64,000 nucleotides of DNA from JAVDCA01 sp035293985. GTDB lineage: Bacteria > Pseudomonadota > Alphaproteobacteria > Rhizobiales > Xanthobacteraceae. Below the pieces are notes generated by a model. The model was not told where the DNA came from. It ran no database searches and was given only the letters and a program-made list of their open reading frames with translations. This document shows positions 41,905 to 51,632 of this stretch, piece by piece. The position numbers and the translations under genes are program-made. The stretch spans positions 362,538 to 426,537 of the forward strand of contig DATGLS010000017.1 of the NCBI GenBank assembly GCA_035293985.1, written 5' to 3'. The stretch's first letter is position 1; each line of letters starts with the position of its first letter.

Positions 41905-42987
41905 TCACCGAGACGGCTGGCCGGGTTCATCTCCCGTGAGCGTCGCGAGCGTCGCCTGGGGCGGCGCCGCGTGGCGCATGAAGCGGCCGGCCACCAGGCG
42001 CACGAGCCCGGCGGCACCGCTCGGCATCAGATAGATGAGCAGAATCAGAATGACGCCGTAGACCGCGCCGGCGAGGCCCTTCGAGACGCTCTCGGCGATG
42101 TTGGGCACGAACAGCACGAAGGCGCCGCCGAACAGCGTGCCGGCGATCGAGCCGACGCCGCCCACCACGAGCCCGACGAACAGCGCGATCGCGAGCGAGA
42201 ACGTGAAGCTGTCGGGCGCGACGAACGCGATCGCGATGGCGCCGAGCGCGCCGGCGACGCCGGTGTAGAGCGCGCTCACGCCGAAGATCAGCGACTTGTA
42301 GAGCGACACGTTGATGCCCATCGCGCTCGCCGCAACCGGATGATCGCGGATCGCGACCAGCGCGCGGCCGGTGCGGCTCCGCACCAGGTTGACGGCGCAC
42401 CAATAGAGCAGCGCCGCGACCGCGAGCGTGAGGAAATAGAGCCATCGGTCGGGATTGAGCGGCAGGCCGAACGGAGCGTCCGGCTTGATGAGGCTGATGC
42501 CTTGCACGCCGCCGGTCCAGTCCTCGAGGAAGTTCACCTTGAGCAGCTGCGGCGTCGCATCGGCGAGCGCGAAGGTCGCGAGCGCCAGATAGATGCCCTC
42601 GAGCCGCAGGGCCGGCAGGCCGAACAGGAAGCCGCTGACGAGGCAGACGATGCCGGCGGCCGGCAGCGTCCACACATAGGAAATGTCGGCATTCATCATG
42701 ATGGCGGCCGTATAGGCGCCGATCGCGTAGAACGCGCTGTGCCCGAGCGAAAACTGGCCGTTCACCCCGGTGAGCAGATTGAGGCCCAGAATGGCGATCG
42801 CGTAGATCACGGCGAGCGTGACCTGAAAGATGAAGAAACTCTTCAACCCGAAGGGCAGCGCGGCGGCGAGGGCGACGCCGACGATGAGCGCGAGCGCGCG
42901 CCACGCCGTCGATGAAATCACTATGTGCGATGCGCGAGGCTGCGCGCTCACGGCTGCATCATGCGACAGGTCGGCGGCGTGCTGCAT
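41905..42987 (-). CDS. livM: Liv-type ABC permease, LivM
   Basis: 360 residues, about nine helices. LivM signatures GLNLLTGVNGQFSLGHSAFY and ALRLEGIYLALATFALADA are present, as is VRSRTGRALVAIRDHPVAAS, the loop that contacts the ATPase. It begins three bases after the livH-type gene. The symbol names the family and not the substrate. Confidence 0.93.
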   Translation of the reverse strand: MQHAADLSHDAAVSAQPRASHIVISSTAWRALALIVGVALAAALPFGLKSFFIFQVTLAVIYAIAILGLNLLTGVNGQFSLGHSAFYAIGAYTAAIMMNADISYVWTLPAAGIVCLVSGFLFGLPALRLEGIYLALATFALADATPQLLKVNFLEDWTGGVQGISLIKPDAPFGLPLNPDRWLYFLTLAVAALLYWCAVNLVRSRTGRALVAIRDHPVAASAMGINVSLYKSLIFGVSALYTGVAGALGAIAIAFVAPDSFTFSLAIALFVGLVVGGVGSIAGTLFGGAFVLFVPNIAESVSKGLAGAVYGVILILLIYLMPSGAAGLVRLVAGRFMRHAAPPQATLATLTGDEPGQPSR

Positions 42988-42990
42988 GGC

Positions 42991-43869
42991 CTACACCCGG
43001 CTCACGACCCGGCGGCCGAAGATGCCGCTCGGCTTGACGATGAGCACCGCGACGATGATGAACAGCGCGATGGTGAGCTTGAGCTCGCGGCCGGCGCCCG
43101 GAATGTAGGTGGCGGCGAGATTTTCGATGATGCCGACCGTAAATCCGCCGAGCACGGCCCCGCCCGGGCTGGTGAGGCCGCCGAGCACGGCGCCGGCGAA
43201 GCCGTAGAGCAGGATGCTGACCATCATGTTCGGCTCGAGGAAGACCACCGGCGCGATCATCATGCCGGCGACGGCGCCGATCGCCGCCGCCATGCCCCAG
43301 CCGAGCGCGATCATCCAGCCGACCCGGATGCCGGCGAGACGCGCCGAGTCCGGGCTCGCGGCGGCCGCGCGCATGGCGAGGCCGATGCGGGTGTGGCGGA
43401 AGAAGAAATAGAGCAGCACCAGCATCATCAGCGTGACCGATATCATGCCGGCATCGTGGCGGCTGATCAGGTTCTGCCCGAACAGCGAGCCGGTGCCGAA
43501 CGGGCTCGGGAAGGCCTTGATCTGGTAGTCCCAGATGAAGCCGGCCGCACTGTTGAGGATCGCAAGCAGCGCGATGAACACGACGATGTGGCTCAACACC
43601 GGCGCGTTGTGGATCGGCTTGAACACGATGCGGTCGATGGCGACGCCGGCCGCGAACGAGATCGCGACGGTCAAGATGAACGCGACCCAGTAGGGCGCGC
43701 CCCACTGGATGAGCTGCCAGGCGACGAAGGTCGAGAACATCGCCATCTCGCCCTGGGCGAAATTGAGATGGTCGATCGCCTGATAGATCATCACCACGGC
43801 GAGGCCCATGCAGGCATAGATGCCGCCGGTGGCGATGCCGGCGAGGACTTGATGCAGGAAGAGCTCCAT
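42991..43869 (-). CDS. livH: Liv-type ABC permease, LivH
   Basis: 292 residues, eight helices. GLAVVMIYQAIDHLNFAQGE near the N-terminus and MRAAAASPDSARLAGIRVGW, the EAA-like loop, identify LivH. It forms the channel with LivM. It follows the livF-type gene after 15 bases. Confidence 0.93.
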   Translation of the reverse strand: MELFLHQVLAGIATGGIYACMGLAVVMIYQAIDHLNFAQGEMAMFSTFVAWQLIQWGAPYWVAFILTVAISFAAGVAIDRIVFKPIHNAPVLSHIVVFIALLAILNSAAGFIWDYQIKAFPSPFGTGSLFGQNLISRHDAGMISVTLMMLVLLYFFFRHTRIGLAMRAAAASPDSARLAGIRVGWMIALGWGMAAAIGAVAGMMIAPVVFLEPNMMVSILLYGFAGAVLGGLTSPGGAVLGGFTVGIIENLAATYIPGAGRELKLTIALFIIVAVLIVKPSGIFGRRVVSRV

Positions 43870-43884
43870 GGGTCTCCTCGCGCC

Positions 43885-44598
43885 TCAGTAGCCCAGATAG
43901 GAGCGGCGGATGTTTTCGTCGCGCCCGACGTCCCCGGCCGCACCCGCCATCACCAGCGAGCCGGTCTCGATCAGGTAGGCCTGGCTGGCGAGCTCGAGCG
44001 CCAGCGCGGCGTTCTGCTCGACGATCAGCATGCTCATGCGCTCGCGCGTGTTGAGGGTGCCGAAGATCTCGAACATCTCCTCGACCACCATCGGGGCGAG
44101 GCCGAACGACGGCTCGTCGAGCAGCATCAGGCGCGGGCGCAGCATCATGGCGCGGCCGACCGCCAGCATCTGCTGCTCGCCCCCCGAGAGCGTGCCGGCC
44201 TGCTGGTTGCGCCGCTCCTTGAGGCGCGGGAAGTAGCCGTAGACGCGCTCGATGTCGGCCGCGATGCCGGCGCGGTCGCGCCGGGTGATGGCGCCGATGT
44301 GTAAATTCTCCTCGACGGTCTGGCGCGCGAAGGTGCCGCGGCCCTCCGGCACGTGGGCGATCCCGCGCCGTACGATCGTCTCGGTCGGCAGACCGGCGAT
44401 GGACGAGCCGGCGAAGCGGATCTCGCCGCGGGTGCGCACCATCCCGCACAGCGCGCGCAAGGTCGTGGTCTTGCCGGCGCCGTTGGCGCCGAGCAGCGCC
44501 GTGATGCCGCCCTCCTCGACCTCGAGGTCGAGCCCGAACAGCACCTGGACGTCGCCGTAAAAGGCGCACAGGCCGCGGGTCTCGACGAGCGCCGTCAT
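43885..44598 (-). CDS. livF: Liv-type ABC ATPase, LivF
   Basis: 237 residues. Walker A GANGAGKTTTLRAL, signature TLSGGEQQMLAVGRAMM, Walker B LMLLDEPSFGLAP. HVPEGRGTFARQTVEENLHI is the LivF-specific Q-loop region. It overlaps livG by four bases. Confidence 0.94.
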   Translation of the reverse strand: MTALVETRGLCAFYGDVQVLFGLDLEVEEGGITALLGANGAGKTTTLRALCGMVRTRGEIRFAGSSIAGLPTETIVRRGIAHVPEGRGTFARQTVEENLHIGAITRRDRAGIAADIERVYGYFPRLKERRNQQAGTLSGGEQQMLAVGRAMMLRPRLMLLDEPSFGLAPMVVEEMFEIFGTLNTRERMSMLIVEQNAALALELASQAYLIETGSLVMAGAAGDVGRDENIRRSYLGY

Positions 44599-45443
44599 TT
44601 GCGCGTCGTTCCGAGATAGGCGAGGATCACGGCCTCGTTGCGCTGCACCTCGGCCGGCGTCCCCTCGGCGATCTTGCGGCCGAAATCGAGCGCCACCACC
44701 CGGTCGCAGATCGACATCACCAGATTCATGTGATGCTCGACCAGCAGCACGGTGACGCTGCGCTCATCGCGGATGCGGCGGATCAGGCGGCCGAGCTCGG
44801 CGACCTCACCATGGTTGAGGCCGCCGGCCGGCTCGTCGAGCAGCAGGAGCTTGGGTTGCGCCGCGAGCGCGCGCGCAAGCTCGACCCGCTTCTGCACCCC
44901 GAACGGAAGGTCGGAGACGCGGCGGTGGGCGACCGCGCGAAGATCGAGGAAATCGATCAGCTCGGACGCGATCGCGTGTAGCCGGCGCTCCTCGCGGCCG
45001 GTCCACGGCATTCGCAGCGCATTGCTGAGGAAATCGCTGCCGCCCAGGCGATGGCTGCCGACACGGATATTGTCGAGCACCGACATGGTGCGAAACAGCG
45101 CCAGGTTCTGAAACGTGCGGCCGATGCCGATCGCCGCCATGCGGTGGGACGGCAGGGCGAGAATGCTGCGCCCGTCGAAGACGATGTCGCCTTCCCGCGG
45201 CGTGTAGAGACGGCTGAAGCAGTTGAACAGCGTGGTCTTGCCGGCCCCATTCGGCCCGATCAGGCCGAGCAGCTCGCCGGCGCCGATCGCGAAGGAGACG
45301 CGGTCGAGCGCAACGACGCCGCCGAAGCGCACGCTGACGTCGCGTATGGCGACGAGCGGCGCCGCCGCGGCGGCGGCCACTCGAGCCTGTCGGCTCCCTT
45401 GGCCAAACCGCGAAAACTCGACAGCTCCCGACGCGGCGGACAC
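44595..45443 (-). CDS. livG: Liv-type ABC ATPase, LivG
   Basis: 282 residues from a GTG at 45443 with AGAGG upstream. Walker A GPNGAGKTTLFNCF, signature LPFGVQKRVELARALA, Walker B LLLLDEPAGGLNH, with IGIGRTFQNLALFRTMSVLD typical of LivG. The N-terminal 25 residues are Ala-rich and may not all be translated. It starts about 120 bases after the iclR gene on the same strand. Confidence 0.9.
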   Translation of the reverse strand: MSAASGAVEFSRFGQGSRQARVAAAAAAPLVAIRDVSVRFGGVVALDRVSFAIGAGELLGLIGPNGAGKTTLFNCFSRLYTPREGDIVFDGRSILALPSHRMAAIGIGRTFQNLALFRTMSVLDNIRVGSHRLGGSDFLSNALRMPWTGREERRLHAIASELIDFLDLRAVAHRRVSDLPFGVQKRVELARALAAQPKLLLLDEPAGGLNHGEVAELGRLIRRIRDERSVTVLLVEHHMNLVMSICDRVVALDFGRKIAEGTPAEVQRNEAVILAYLGTTRK

Positions 45444-45564
45444 GGGACCTCTCAGCGCCCGATCGGCGCCACGGCGCGGGCGTTGCCGCGCCTCGTCACG
45501 CAAGTCCCCACACTCGCATGCATCCTGCTTTCCTCCCTTGTGATTTGGTTTTTGTCGTTCTTGC

Positions 45565-46398
45565 TCAGCGGCCGCTGAGCTCCACCTCGACGTTGCGCAC
45601 AAGGTTGACCAGCCGCGGGCCGATGTCGCGTTCGAGGCGATCGCGGGTGAAGTGAAAGGAGGGTGCCCCGCAATTGAACGCGAACGCGCCGGAGCCGTCG
45701 GGCGCGAGCAGCGGCACCCCGACCGCATTGATGTCGCGCTCCCATTCGCCGAGCGCGAGCGTGAAGCCGCGCGTCGCCACATCCTCGATCGCGCGCTCGA
45801 TGCCAGCGCGCAGTTTCGGCCAGGCCTTGCCGGCCTCGCGCCGCAGGTAGCCGAGCAGCCAGTCGCGCTCGGTCTCGGGCAGACCGGCAAGCAGCGCACG
45901 GCCCATGGCGGTGGTGGCGATCGGAATGCGCGAGCCGAGCCCGAGGCGGAGCATCATGCCGTGCTTGCTGCGGCAGTGCTCCACATAGATGAGATCGAGC
46001 CGGTCGCGCGTGCCGAGCGCGACGGACGCGTCGGCATAGTCGGCGAGCTTCTGCATCGCGGCGCGCGCGATCTGGCGGACACGCAAGTTGGCGAGCGCCG
46101 AATAGCCGAGCGCGAGCGCCGCCGGCGCGAGCTGGTACTTGCCCAGACGTTCCACGTACGTGAGATAGCCGAGCTTGGTGAGCGTGTAGGTGAGCCGCGT
46201 CACGGTCGGCTTGGGCAGGCCCGTGCGCTGCACCAGCTCGCCGTTGCCGAGCAGGCCTTCGCTGGGCGTGAAGGCGCGCAGCACCTCGAGGCCACGCGCG
46301 AGCGCGGAGACGAACTTGCGGTCGCTGCCGCCGTTCGCGCGCCCGCGGCTCGCGGGCGCCGTCATGTCGCGCAGGTCGGGCCCGGTCTGCAGGGTCAT
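45565..46398 (-). CDS. IclR-family regulator of the transporter/pim region
   Basis: 277 residues. The winged helix-turn-helix lies at about residues 30-85 (ARGLEVLRAFTPSEGLLGNG, GLPKPTVTRLTYTLTKLGYL). The effector domain shows RIPIATTAMGRALLAGLPET and INAVGVPLLAPDGSGAFAFN. It is divergent from pimF, with operator-like palindromes between, and lies upstream of the liv genes. It probably controls both in response to an acid or acyl-CoA. Confidence 0.9.
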   Translation of the reverse strand: MTLQTGPDLRDMTAPASRGRANGGSDRKFVSALARGLEVLRAFTPSEGLLGNGELVQRTGLPKPTVTRLTYTLTKLGYLTYVERLGKYQLAPAALALGYSALANLRVRQIARAAMQKLADYADASVALGTRDRLDLIYVEHCRSKHGMMLRLGLGSRIPIATTAMGRALLAGLPETERDWLLGYLRREAGKAWPKLRAGIERAIEDVATRGFTLALGEWERDINAVGVPLLAPDGSGAFAFNCGAPSFHFTRDRLERDIGPRLVNLVRNVEVELSGR

Positions 46399-46435
46399 CG
46401 ACGCAACTCTGACTCATCAGGCTTGACGGTTGACA

Positions 46436-46446
46436 GTGATGATCAC
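46436..46446. promoter_or_regulatory. Palindrome in the iclR-pimF intergenic region
   Basis: GTGAT-G-ATCAC lies directly behind a TTGACA hexamer (46430-46435) in the divergent region. It may be an operator or overlap the pimF promoter. Confidence 0.4.
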
Positions 46447-46482
46447 CACAGCCTAGCGTTTCGGTCAACGCCGCAGAATTGA

Positions 46483-46499
46483 GTTCCGCAGTGCGAAAC
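46483..46499. promoter_or_regulatory. Candidate IclR operator
   Basis: GTTCCGC-AGT-GCGAAAC is a 17-bp inverted repeat with one mismatch and resembles operators of IclR-type catabolic regulators. It lies 117 bases before the pimF start. Confidence 0.45.
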
Positions 46500-46615
46500 G
46501 AGGCGCGCAGGCGCCGCGACGTGCAGCAGCTTCGCGCGAATGCGCTACATTGGGGAGTGAAACTGCGCGCGGCCGCAGGCTCTGCGCCGTCGTGTCGCAG
46601 CAAGGAGGTCGGGCC

Positions 46616-48709
46616 TTGAACGAGCATGTTACCTGGCGTCGCGACGGCGGCATCGCGGTCATCACGGTCGACAACCCGCCGGTCAATGCGCTCAAGCATG
46701 CGGTGCGTGCCGGCATGCACGATTGCTTCGCGGCGGCGCGCGACGACAGCGCGGTCGAGGCGATCGTGCTCACCGGCGCCGGGCGCACTTTCATGGCGGG
46801 CGCCGACATCACCGAGTTCGGCAAGACGTCGCAGCCGCCGAGCCTGATCGACGTCATCCGCGCGGTGGACGAGATCAAGAAGCCGACCATCGCGGCGGTG
46901 CACGGCACGCCGCTCGGAGGCGGGCTCGAGCTCACGCTCGCCTGCCATTTCCGGGTAGCGGCGCCCGGCACCCGGCTCGGCCTGCCGGAGATCAAGCTCG
47001 GTCTCATTCCGGGGGCCGGCGGCACGCAGCGGCTGCCGCGCCTCGTCGGGATCGACAAGGCGCTCGGGATGATCCTGTCGGGCGACCCGATCCCGGCTAA
47101 GGATGCGCTCGCGGTCGGCCTGATCGACGAGATCATCGAGGGCGACCTCGTCGCCGGCGCGGTCGCGTTCGCGCGGCGCGTCGTCGCCGAGAAGCGGCCG
47201 CTGCGGCGCGTGCGCGACCTGGAGGACGAGCTCGCGGAGGTGCGCAGCCATCCGGAGAAGTTCGGCGAGATCGTCGCGGCGCACGCAAAGCGCTCGCGCG
47301 GGCTTGCGGCGCCCGCCGCCGCGATCGAGGCGGTGCGCTGGACGCTCGACGTGCCGATCGACGAGGCGCTGCGGCGCGAGCGCGAGAAGTTCATGGAGCT
47401 GCTCGCCGGCGACCAGTCGAAGGCGCAGCGGCACATCTTCTTTGCCGAGCGCGAGGCTGCCAAGATTCCCGGCGTAGCGAAGGACGTGGTTCCGCACGAG
47501 ATCAAGCGCGCCGCGGTGATCGGCGCCGGCACCATGGGCGGCGGCATCTCGATGTGCTTCGCCAATGCCGGCATTCCGGTGACGGTGATCGAGACGAGCG
47601 CGGAGGCGCTCAAGCGCGGGCAGGACACGATCGCGCGCAACTACAAGACCTCGGTGTCGCGCGGCAGCCTCGCCGCCGACGAGATGGAGCGCCGCCTCGC
47701 GCGATTCACCGGCACGACGGACATCGGCGCGGTCGCCGACGCGGACATCGTCATCGAGGCCGTGTTCGAGACGATGGACATCAAGAAGCAGGTATTCGGC
47801 AATCTCGATCGCCTCGCCAAGCCCGGCGCGGTGCTGGCGAGCAACACCTCCTACCTCGACATCAATGCGATCGCGCAGACGACCCAGCGGCCGGCGTCGG
47901 TGCTCGGCACGCACTTCTTCAGCCCCGCCAACGTGATGAAGCTGTTGGAGATCGTGCGCGGCAAGGAAACGGCGCCGGACGTGCTCGCGACCGCGATCGC
48001 AGTGGGCCGGAAGCTCGGAAAGGTGCCGGTCGTCGTCGGCGTGTGCCACGGCTTCGTCGGCAACCGCATGCTCAGCGCGCGCGGCATCGAGGCGGAGCGG
48101 CTGCTGCTCGAAGGCGCACTGCCACAGCAGGTGGACGGCGCGCTCACCGAGTTCGGCTTCCCGATGGGACCGTTCGCGATGAGCGATCTCGCCGGCCTCG
48201 ACGTGAGCTGGCGCAACCGCAAGGACCGCGGCGTCACGGCGGTGATCGCCGACGCGATCTGCGAGAAGGGCGATTTCGGGCAGAAGACCGGCAAGGGCTA
48301 CTACGTCTACGAGGCCGGCGCGCGCGCCGGGCGGCCCAATCCGGAGGTCGAGGCGCTGGTGGTCGATACGTCGCGCCGGCTCGGCATTGCGCGACGCGAG
48401 ATCGGCAAGGAGGAGATCATCGAGCGGCTGATCTATCCCATGATCAACGAGGGCGCGCGCATCCTCGAGGAAGGCATCGCGCTGCGGCCGGGCGACATCG
48501 ACGTGATCTGGATCTACGGCTACGGCTTCCCGGTCTGGCGCGGCGGGCCGATGTACTATGCCGACGCGGTCGGGCTGCGCAAGGTGCGCGACCGGCTGGC
48601 CGAGCTGGCCAAGGCTACCGGCGACAAGCGCCACACGCCGGCGGCGCTGCTGGAGCGATTGGCAAAGGAAGGCGCGACCTTCGGCTCGCTGGCGAGCGGC
48701 AAGGGCTGA
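46616..48709 (+). CDS. pimF: Enoyl-CoA hydratase/3-hydroxyacyl-CoA dehydrogenase, PimF-like
   Basis: 697 residues. The TTG start at 46616 is set by AAGGAGG seven bases upstream; the longer frame has no such site. The crotonase domain (about 5-190) has LTGAGRTFMAGADITEFG and the oxyanion stretch HGTPLGGGLELTLACHFR. The NAD domain begins at about 295 with VIGAGTMGGGISMCFANAG and includes VLASNTSYLDINAIAQTTQR and GTHFFSPANVMKLLEIVRG. FadB-like bifunctional enzyme; gene order matches pimFABCD of Rhodopseudomonas palustris. Confidence 0.88.
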   Translation: MNEHVTWRRDGGIAVITVDNPPVNALKHAVRAGMHDCFAAARDDSAVEAIVLTGAGRTFMAGADITEFGKTSQPPSLIDVIRAVDEIKKPTIAAVHGTPLGGGLELTLACHFRVAAPGTRLGLPEIKLGLIPGAGGTQRLPRLVGIDKALGMILSGDPIPAKDALAVGLIDEIIEGDLVAGAVAFARRVVAEKRPLRRVRDLEDELAEVRSHPEKFGEIVAAHAKRSRGLAAPAAAIEAVRWTLDVPIDEALRREREKFMELLAGDQSKAQRHIFFAEREAAKIPGVAKDVVPHEIKRAAVIGAGTMGGGISMCFANAGIPVTVIETSAEALKRGQDTIARNYKTSVSRGSLAADEMERRLARFTGTTDIGAVADADIVIEAVFETMDIKKQVFGNLDRLAKPGAVLASNTSYLDINAIAQTTQRPASVLGTHFFSPANVMKLLEIVRGKETAPDVLATAIAVGRKLGKVPVVVGVCHGFVGNRMLSARGIEAERLLLEGALPQQVDGALTEFGFPMGPFAMSDLAGLDVSWRNRKDRGVTAVIADAICEKGDFGQKTGKGYYVYEAGARAGRPNPEVEALVVDTSRRLGIARREIGKEEIIERLIYPMINEGARILEEGIALRPGDIDVIWIYGYGFPVWRGGPMYYADAVGLRKVRDRLAELAKATGDKRHTPAALLERLAKEGATFGSLASGKG

Positions 48710-48711
48710 CG

Positions 48712-50406
48712 ATGGACCGGCGCCCGCACGCGTGGGAGAAATCCTATCCGGCCGGCGTGCGCTGGGACGCGCCGATCGCGACCTCGACGCTGCAGGAGAT
48801 GCTGGACGAGAGCGTTGCGGCGCACGCGGATCGCATCGCCTTCCGCTATCGCACGACCCGGATCGATTATGCCTTGCTCGCCGATCTCGTGGCGCGGGCG
48901 GCCGCCGGCCTGATGCGGCTCGGCATCGGCCGCAGCGACGGCGTGGCGTTGCTGCTGCCGAACACGCCTTATCATCCGATCAGCTTCTTCGCGGTTCTGC
49001 GCACGGGCGCGCGGGTCGTGCACCTGAGCCCGCTCGATTCGGAGCGCGAGCTCGTCCACAAGCTCGAGGATTCGGGCGCGGGCACCTTGGTGACGACCAA
49101 CCTGTTCGGGCTCGTCGCCAAGGCGGAGCGGCTGCTCGCCGCCGGACATGTCGACCGCGTGATCGTCGGCGACGATGCGAGATGGGGCGAGGCAGCGAAG
49201 CCGCCGGACACATTCTCGCCGAGCCGCGAGATGATCGCGTTCGATCGGTTGCTCGAGTCGCCCCCGCCGGGACAATGGCCGGCCGTCGCGCCCGACGACG
49301 TCGCGCTGCTGCAATACACCGGCGCGACCACCGGGCTGCCCAAGGCCGCGATGCTCACTCATGCCAATCTCACGGCGGCGGTGTCGAGCTATCGCGAATG
49401 GATTCGCAGCTACACCCGGCCCGGCGCCCCATCCGATCGCGTCATCATGGTGCTGCCGCTGTTTCATATTTACGGGCTGTGCAGCGTGATGCTGCGGCAT
49501 CTCGCCTGCGGCAATGAGCTGCTGCTGCATGCGCGCTTCGACGTCGAGACGGTGCTGCACGACATCGAGGTCGGGCGCGCGACCTCGTTCCCGGGCGTGC
49601 CCACGATGTGGATCGCGCTGATCAACCATCCGGGCATCGAGACGCGCGACTTCTCCTCATTGCGCGTGATCGGCTCGGGCGGCGCGCCGCTGCCGATCGA
49701 GGTGGCGCGGCGGGTCGAGTGCGTCGTCGGCCTGCCGCTGCCGAGCGGCTGGGGCATGACCGAGACCTCGCCGGCCGGCATCTCGCCGCCCGCGGGCGGC
49801 TTGTCCAAGCCCGGCACCATCGGCATTCCGCTGCCCGGCATCACGGTCGAGGTGGTGGCGCTCGACGATCCGCACCGCGTGCTCGGCATCGGCGAAACGG
49901 GCGAGCTGCGCATCAAGGGCGCGAACGTCATGCGGGCCTATTGGAACAGGCCGCGCGAGACTGCCGCCGTCATGGTCGATGGCTTCTTTCTCACCGGCGA
50001 CATCGGCTACATGGACGAGGACGGCTATTTCTTCCTGGTCGAGCGCAAGAACGACGTCATCATCTCGGGCGGGTTCAACGTCTATCCGATCGCGATCGAG
50101 TACGCGATCTACGAGCACCCCGACGTCGAGGAGGCGCTGGTGATCGGCGTGCCCGACGCCTATCGGGGCGAGGCCGCCAAGGCCTTCATCAAGCTGCGCG
50201 CCGGCGCGCCGACGCTCACGCTCGAGGCGCTGCGCGAGTTTCTGGCCGACAAGCTCGGCCGCCACGCGCTGCCGAGCGCGCTCGAGATCCGCGCGAGCCT
50301 GCCGCGCACAGCCGCGGGCAAGTTCGCGCGGCGGGTGCTGGCCGAGGAAGAGCGCCGCAAATCATCCGCCGACCGTCAACCTGCCCTTACGCCCGGGAGC
50401 ACCTGA
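48712..50406 (+). CDS. pimA: Acyl-CoA ligase, PimA-like
   Basis: 564 residues. Adenylate-forming motifs: P-loop YTGATTGLPKAAMLTHANL, SGWGMTETSPAGISP, TGDIGYMDEDGYFFLVERKN and the catalytic lysine in RTAAGKFARR. Size and position agree with PimA, which activates C7-C14 dicarboxylates and some fatty acids. The gene starts two bases after pimF and overlaps the thiolase gene by one base (TGATG). Confidence 0.85.
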   Translation: MDRRPHAWEKSYPAGVRWDAPIATSTLQEMLDESVAAHADRIAFRYRTTRIDYALLADLVARAAAGLMRLGIGRSDGVALLLPNTPYHPISFFAVLRTGARVVHLSPLDSERELVHKLEDSGAGTLVTTNLFGLVAKAERLLAAGHVDRVIVGDDARWGEAAKPPDTFSPSREMIAFDRLLESPPPGQWPAVAPDDVALLQYTGATTGLPKAAMLTHANLTAAVSSYREWIRSYTRPGAPSDRVIMVLPLFHIYGLCSVMLRHLACGNELLLHARFDVETVLHDIEVGRATSFPGVPTMWIALINHPGIETRDFSSLRVIGSGGAPLPIEVARRVECVVGLPLPSGWGMTETSPAGISPPAGGLSKPGTIGIPLPGITVEVVALDDPHRVLGIGETGELRIKGANVMRAYWNRPRETAAVMVDGFFLTGDIGYMDEDGYFFLVERKNDVIISGGFNVYPIAIEYAIYEHPDVEEALVIGVPDAYRGEAAKAFIKLRAGAPTLTLEALREFLADKLGRHALPSALEIRASLPRTAAGKFARRVLAEEERRKSSADRQPALTPGST

Positions 50407-51578
50407 TGTCCGAAGCCGTCATCGTCTCGACAGCCCGCACGCCGATCGGCAAGGCCGGTCGCGGTGCCTTCAACATGACCCATGGCGCGACGATGGGCGG
50501 CCACGTGGTCAAGCACGCGGTCGCGCGCGCCGGGATCGATCCCGCCGAGGTCGAAGACGTGGTGATGGGCTGCGCCATGCCGGAGCGCGCGACCGGGCAC
50601 AACATCGCGCGGCTCTCCGCGATCCGCGCCGGGCTCCCCGTCAGCGTCAGCGGCATGACGATCAACCGGTTCTGCTCGTCCGGGCTGCAGACGATCGCGG
50701 TCGCGGCGCAACGCATCATCGCCGGCGAGGCTGACGTGATCGTCGCCGGCGGGCTCGAAAGCATCAGCCTGGTGGGAGGCGACCGCGAGCACGTGCGCGA
50801 GGACTGGCTGATGGAACACAAGCCGGAGGTGTGGATGCCGATGATCCAGACCGCCGACATCGTGGCGCAGCGCTACGGGGTGAGCCGCGACGCGCAGGAC
50901 GCCTACTCGCTCGAAAGTCAGCGCCGCACGGCAGCCGGGCAGCAAGCGGGGCGCTTCAAGGACGAGATCGTGCCGCTGCCGACCACCAAGAAGGTGGTCG
51001 ACAAGGTCACCAAGGCGGAGAGCCTCGAGGAGGTCACCCTCAAGAGCGACGAGGGCAACCGGCCCGACACCACCCTCGAGGGCCTTGCGGGCCTCAAGCC
51101 GGTGCGCGAGGGCGGCTACATCACGGCGGGCAATGCCAGCCAGCTGTCCGATGGCGCCTCCGCCTGCCTGCTGATGAGCGCCAAGCTCGCGGAAAAGCGC
51201 GGGCTCGAGCCGCTCGGCACCTTCCGCGGCTTTGCGGTCGCGGGCTGCGAGCCGGACGAGATGGGCATCGGGCCGGTGTTCGCGGTGCCGAAGCTGCTGG
51301 CGCGCTGCGGCATCAAGATGGACGACGTCGACCTGTGGGAGCTCAACGAGGCGTTCGCGAGCCAGGTGCTCTACTGCCGCGATCGGCTCGGCATTCCGCA
51401 GGAGCGGCTCAATGTCGACGGCGGCTCGATCTCGATCGGCCATCCGTTCGGCATGAGCGGCTCGCGCATGACCGGGCATGTGCTGATCGAGGGGCGGCGC
51501 CGCAAGGCGAAGCACGCGGTGGTGACCATGTGCATCGGCGGCGGCATGGGAGCGGCGGGGCTGTTCGAGATAAACTAG
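50406..51578 (+). CDS. pimB: Acyl-CoA thiolase, PimB-like
   Basis: 390 residues. Active-site Cys90 in NRFCSSGLQTIAVAA, His in ISIGHPFGMSGSRMTG, and the second Cys in VVTMCIGGGMGAAGLFE. It releases acetyl-CoA in the last step of each beta-oxidation cycle. Coupled to pimA by TGATG. A partial palindromic repeat follows. Confidence 0.9.
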   Translation: MSEAVIVSTARTPIGKAGRGAFNMTHGATMGGHVVKHAVARAGIDPAEVEDVVMGCAMPERATGHNIARLSAIRAGLPVSVSGMTINRFCSSGLQTIAVAAQRIIAGEADVIVAGGLESISLVGGDREHVREDWLMEHKPEVWMPMIQTADIVAQRYGVSRDAQDAYSLESQRRTAAGQQAGRFKDEIVPLPTTKKVVDKVTKAESLEEVTLKSDEGNRPDTTLEGLAGLKPVREGGYITAGNASQLSDGASACLLMSAKLAEKRGLEPLGTFRGFAVAGCEPDEMGIGPVFAVPKLLARCGIKMDDVDLWELNEAFASQVLYCRDRLGIPQERLNVDGGSISIGHPFGMSGSRMTGHVLIEGRRRKAKHAVVTMCIGGGMGAAGLFEIN

Positions 51579-51584
51579 CAACAC

Positions 51585-51615
51585 GTCGTGCGCGGGCTCG
51601 TCCCGGCCATGACGG
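51585..51615. repeat. Partial dispersed palindromic element
   Basis: CGTGCGCGGGCTCG followed by TCCCGGCCATGACGGG, about one third of the full element, lies in the pimB-pimC gap. A long frame reads through it into pimC, but the GC-rich repeat is unlikely to be translated. Confidence 0.65.
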
Positions 51616-51632
51616 GTAACGGGGGTCAGATC

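Noticed and set aside
45452..48634. A 1060-codon open frame on the minus strand across iclR and pimF
   Set aside because: It is antisense to clearly conserved enzymes, arginine- and alanine-rich without domains, and explained by the high GC content. Several similar long antisense frames in the window were dropped for the same reason.
51588..51632. N-terminal extension of pimC through the palindromic fragment
   Set aside because: The sequence is the repeat itself; homologues begin at MDLRFTPEE.
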